A stretch of 64,000 bases of DNA from Quercus robur (taxonomy: Eukaryota; Streptophyta; Magnoliopsida; Fagales; Fagaceae): positions 11,769,974-11,833,973 of the forward strand of contig NC_065536.1 of NCBI RefSeq assembly GCF_932294415.1, written 5' to 3'. A program made the translations under genes and the position numbers. Of the stretch, positions 60,901 through 64,000 are shown piece after piece. Position 1 is the first letter of the stretch, and each line of letters begins with the position of its first letter. Under the pieces are notes generated by a model. The model had not been told where the DNA came from. It ran no database searches and worked only from the letters and a program-made list of their open reading frames with translations.

Positions 60901-61645
60901 AAAAAAAAAAAAGGTTAATAGATGGTAATCAAGTTATTGATATTTTCAATACTAACCTGTATGCCATTTCATCCATGACAGTTTTACCAATACATGTAGC
61001 ACCTGCCCTTAAGAGTGACAAAACGGCTGGGGCTGTCGACGTGGCAGCCGGATGAGTCCTTGCCCAGTCAGGATTTCCAAACCCAGTCACATATCCATCA
61101 ACATCATATCTGTTTCCAAATAAAAAAACTTAAAAGACAAATCTAATACACACACAATCTGCAGACCAACACATTAAAAAAATACCCAATTGCTGATATT
61201 GTTATCCCCACACACACAAAATCACAAACAATAGATGACATTGATGCAGAAGCTTGTACGCACAATTGAAGAATATAGATACACAAACTTCAAACTTCAA
61301 AAGAGCATGGCTTAAACCCATAGTTAAAATTCAAAAAAGACTATCTCACTCTGAATATTACTGCACATGATTTTCACGCACCAATACACTTCAAAATAAA
61401 AAATTGGAGAAAGCCCAGTAGTTAAAAGCAAAAGAAAACAAGTACGAAAGCTTTGAATTTTTGGAGGACAAAGATGATTGATAAATAGTATAACTGAAAA
61501 CTAATAAAAGTGAAAGAGTGTATATTAGGACTGACATGTCTTTAACAGCAAAGGTGAGTGAATTCAAAGGAAGCTCATGGGCTGATGGGCTTGGTTGTAG
61601 AACGAACTTCTCCATGAATGCACCATAGTCTGAATCTATTGCCAT
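57685..61645 (-). CDS. AMI1: AMI1-type amidase (indole-3-acetamide hydrolase), copy B
   Basis: Nine exons: 61645-61536, 61109-60957, 60643-60519, 60438-60313, 60012-59830, 59458-59311, 59175-59007, 58133-57999 and 57837-57685. They form an open frame of 433 residues (Arabidopsis AMI1 is about 425). The amidase-signature triad is intact: Lys35 in FAVKD, cis-Ser112 in PGGSSSGSA and nucleophile Ser136 in GTDTGGSIR. This is one residue off the Arabidopsis numbering I recall. Downstream landmarks are [36 protein letters not shown] and [12 protein letters not shown]. The enzyme converts indole-3-acetamide to IAA. Intron 3 begins GC rather than GT (60518-60517, TTAG|GCGAGT); copy A has GT at this site. 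The exon 8 donor abuts a CT microsatellite. It looks functional provided the GC-AG intron is spliced. Confidence 0.92.
57922..57996. repeat. compound (CA)n(TA)n(GA)n microsatellite at an AMI1-B splice donor
   Basis: CA, TA and GA tracts follow one another. On the gene's strand the CT tract begins two bases after the exon 8 donor GT (CAA|GTTCTCTC). The equivalent site in AMI1-A (41597-41627) has only the GA/CT part. Confidence 0.9.
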
Positions 61646-61650
61646 GTCTG

Positions 61651-61686
<36 letters not shown>

Positions 61687-61689
61687 TTT

Positions 61690-63144
61690 TTAAGGTGGGA
61701 AATGTTGCCACGTAATTATAATAGAATAGAATTTTTTATTTTAACTTAAAATATAAAATTAAAAGGGTAAAATATAGTAAACATTGTGAGGTTTGGACTA
61801 ATGTAGTCCTAAAGTGATTGATTTAGTTTCTAAACTTTATTTGGATACCGCTTATTTGTCTGAAAACTGAAAATTTATTACTAAAACTATTATAACAAAA
61901 TAATTTTTAAAATAAAAACACCCGTAGTAAACTCTTTTTTTTTTGGACCGGAAAAAGGTAGAATAGGTATATTTAAATGAACAAAAGTATAAAAGGTGTA
62001 GGCTATCTATATGGCTTTGGACACTGTATCAAATTTTAATAGAGTGTTTTTCACTAGTTGCGGCTACGTGAACATTACTATGGGGGCCACTAAAAAACGC
62101 AAATGCAGACTTAGGGAAGAAATGTTGTATCAAAACGGATACTTAGAGCATTAGTATTGGTCTCTCGTTTGTTATATGTAAGTGAAATTTAGCAACAAAT
62201 CTCCCAAAACTCACGTTACCCGGTCTTGTAATTGAAAAAAAAAAAATTGTAGTTGTGCTAAAGCGCCATCCTAAATGTAGGATGGCAATGTAGCAAAAAT
62301 TTTATAATGTTTATTATATTTTATTGGGTAGGATGACACTATAGCATTGTAGCAAGCTTGGATTATATTATTTTAATGAGTTGAATATGAAAATAAAAGT
62401 TAGGATGTTGGGTGTGTTGTAAAATAGTATGGTATAAATGATAAATTAGCTTTTAAGATAGTAAAATGGAATTTTTTGTAGAAATCAGATGTGAATGCTC
62501 GTAGTCACTCAAACGTTACTCATTTTCTCTTCTTTCTCACAGTGATTAGAGATCAAATTGGTCAATTTTAAAAAGTCTTAAACTTGATTGGCATTAACTA
62601 AAATACCAAAGATGTTAACTGTATTTTACTATAATTAAATAGTTTGTTAAACTAAAATCTACCCCATTTCAAATCTTCTTCATTTAGTTATTTCCTTGTC
62701 AGATTGGATTTTACAAATATAATAGTGTATAGTCTCCAATATATACATGATAGAACAGTTACACTTAAAAACATTGGTAAGGGTCATTTTAATACGTTAA
62801 TAATTAGGGTTGGGGTGAATTGAAATCTAAATATTTTAATTGAAAATACAAAAAAAGTATAAGCATGCCTCCATAATTCATAATTTGATTGGCGACTATT
62901 TCTATGAGCAATAGAGACTGCCCTTACTACCCTTTCGCTATTTCGGACTGTAAACAATACCTTGGTATTTCAAAATGAAACGAATGAGAGGGCAAAGATT
63001 GAGATGTGAACAAGGATTTTTTAGAGCAACCACATCCACAGTTTCAGATGTTTCAATCATGCAGGGATATCCTCCATCTATGATAAGGTGGCCACATAAA
63101 AATAAATATATAAATAAAACAAGGAGAAAACACTCATCGAATTC
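61690..63144. other. intergenic stretch upstream of AMI1-B
   Basis: A (CT)n tract just upstream of the start codon (61655-61683), then AT-rich sequence. A worn MITE-like piece from about 61849 (TTTGGATACCGC) to about 62150 (GTATCAAAACGGATAC before TTA) and a possible second MITE left end at about 62150 are present. No gene seen. Confidence 0.42.
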
Positions 63145-63767
63145 GGGTATGACAACACAGACTCTTATCCATGGATGGTAAGACAAAACGCTCATCAAAT
63201 CAGTTCTTTTGCCAATGCAAAACTACCACATGGAAACCACTTAATTCCTACCAATGTAATGGACCGCATTGCAACAAGCCCTTAGAAATTATTTTTGGGG
63301 AGACACTGAGCATCAAAAACACATACATCTCATCTCTTGGGAAACTATCACCAGATCAAAGCAACAGGGAGGAATCATCCTGGATGTGACTGCTTTATGT
63401 TTACATAAACATGAGTTCGTTTTTAGATACATCAACAGCATACAAAGTTGTCAATACTAGCCATCTTATTCAATGCCTCCAATCTTTGTCCAAGTTATAC
63501 CATCTAATCTCCAGTATTAAATTATAAACTGGGATAAGTAATTGTTTTAAACCTAAATCTATTATAGAACGGTATATCTAGCGCAAAATTCCTTGATTGT
63601 CTCAAACTGAAGATAAAACTGGAGAGAGGTCTGGCTATGAAGTATAATCCATTGAGTTGGAAATAGCACAATATATTGACGACGATGATCAAGTAGTAAT
63701 TAGTTACAATTCAGAGTCACTTGGAGAATTAAGTGTTTTGGGATTAAATGGCCTTTGTGGCACCAAA
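63145..63767. repeat. LINE-derived segment, copy 3 of 3
   Basis: Closely similar to 56985-57640 through GGATTAAATGGCCT.TGTGGCAC.AAAGTG. In the other two copies this segment leads straight into the last AMI1 exon. Here the similarity stops at about 63767, where an LTR-like sequence begins. Confidence 0.87.
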
Positions 63768-64000
63768 GTGATGGAAAACACATGTTTGTATCGCGTACAA
63801 AACATACGCAGCGGAAAATTAACGGATCTACTTCATACGCAATTAATAACATGTACTATGTAAGTTTCAGAATATAAGAATAAGAGAGTATACCTTGATG
63901 CGGTGAAATTCAAAACCAAAGATCAGAAATTCTTGAGAACACTTTTAATCTTCACTCCAATTCCACTTGTACACAAGAAGTGTGGTCTCTCAATTAGTTT
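63768..64000. mobile_element. probable edge of an LTR element
   Basis: The sequence breaks from the AMI1-downstream repeat at TGATGGAAAACACATG and continues with CAAAACATACGCAGCGGAAA, which resembles the reversed 3' end of Copia-type LTRs as I recall them. The other end lies outside the window, so family and size are open. Confidence 0.35.

Overview
The window is nuclear DNA of a woody-dicot type: AT-rich intergenic sequence, host genes with short exons and GT-AG introns, and a dense layer of plant transposons. The encoded proteins are plant forms (chloroplast-targeted aldehyde reductase, plant mevalonate kinase, AMI1 amidase). The repeat flavour reminds me of Fagales (oak or chestnut), but that is a weak inference from memory.

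Layout. 1-9.4 kb: a non-coding segment duplicated at 1-530 and 8961-9370, a mitochondrial ribosomal protein bL32 gene with a frameshifted first exon (minus, 2657-5643), an orphan signal-peptide exon (6588-6671), and a decayed minisatellite carrying a MITE. 9.7-13.0 kb: a two-exon GPI-anchored protein gene (minus), with a 1.17-kb Mutator-like element upstream of it (9-bp target duplication). 13-24 kb: a 5'-truncated LINE, a full-length L1-type LINE of 6.17 kb with a 20-bp target duplication, a small Helitron and a solo LTR. 26.6-28.5 kb: a chloroplast SDR aldehyde-reductase-like gene whose catalytic Tyr/Lys segment is deleted. 30.9-35.2 kb: an intact five-exon mevalonate kinase gene (minus, 387 codons). 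36-41 kb: a solo LTR, an LTR-like element and a hAT element with a Harbinger-type MITE nested in it. 41.3-46.1 kb and 57.7-61.6 kb: two AMI1-type amidase genes (minus, nine exons each, identical exon lengths). Copy B looks intact; copy A has a stop and a lost splice acceptor. Between them lie a degenerate AT-rich repeat, a FAM32A-like gene (minus, 50.7-54.2 kb), a solo LTR and a jumbled LINE region. A third copy of the segment that lies downstream of each AMI1 gene begins at about 63.1 kb, so the array may continue past the right edge.

How the genes relate. There is no operon-like or pathway cluster. Mevalonate kinase (isoprenoid supply), AMI1 (indole-3-acetamide to auxin), bL32m (mitochondrial translation), FAM32A-like (nuclear, splicing-related in animals) and the GPI protein (cell surface) look like independent genes. 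The main theme is local duplication followed by decay: AMI1-A next to AMI1-B, an orphan first exon next to a full GPI gene, and broken bL32m and SDR copies. I found no convincing new biological system. The most informative structures are the AMI1 tandem array and the nested, datable transposon insertions.
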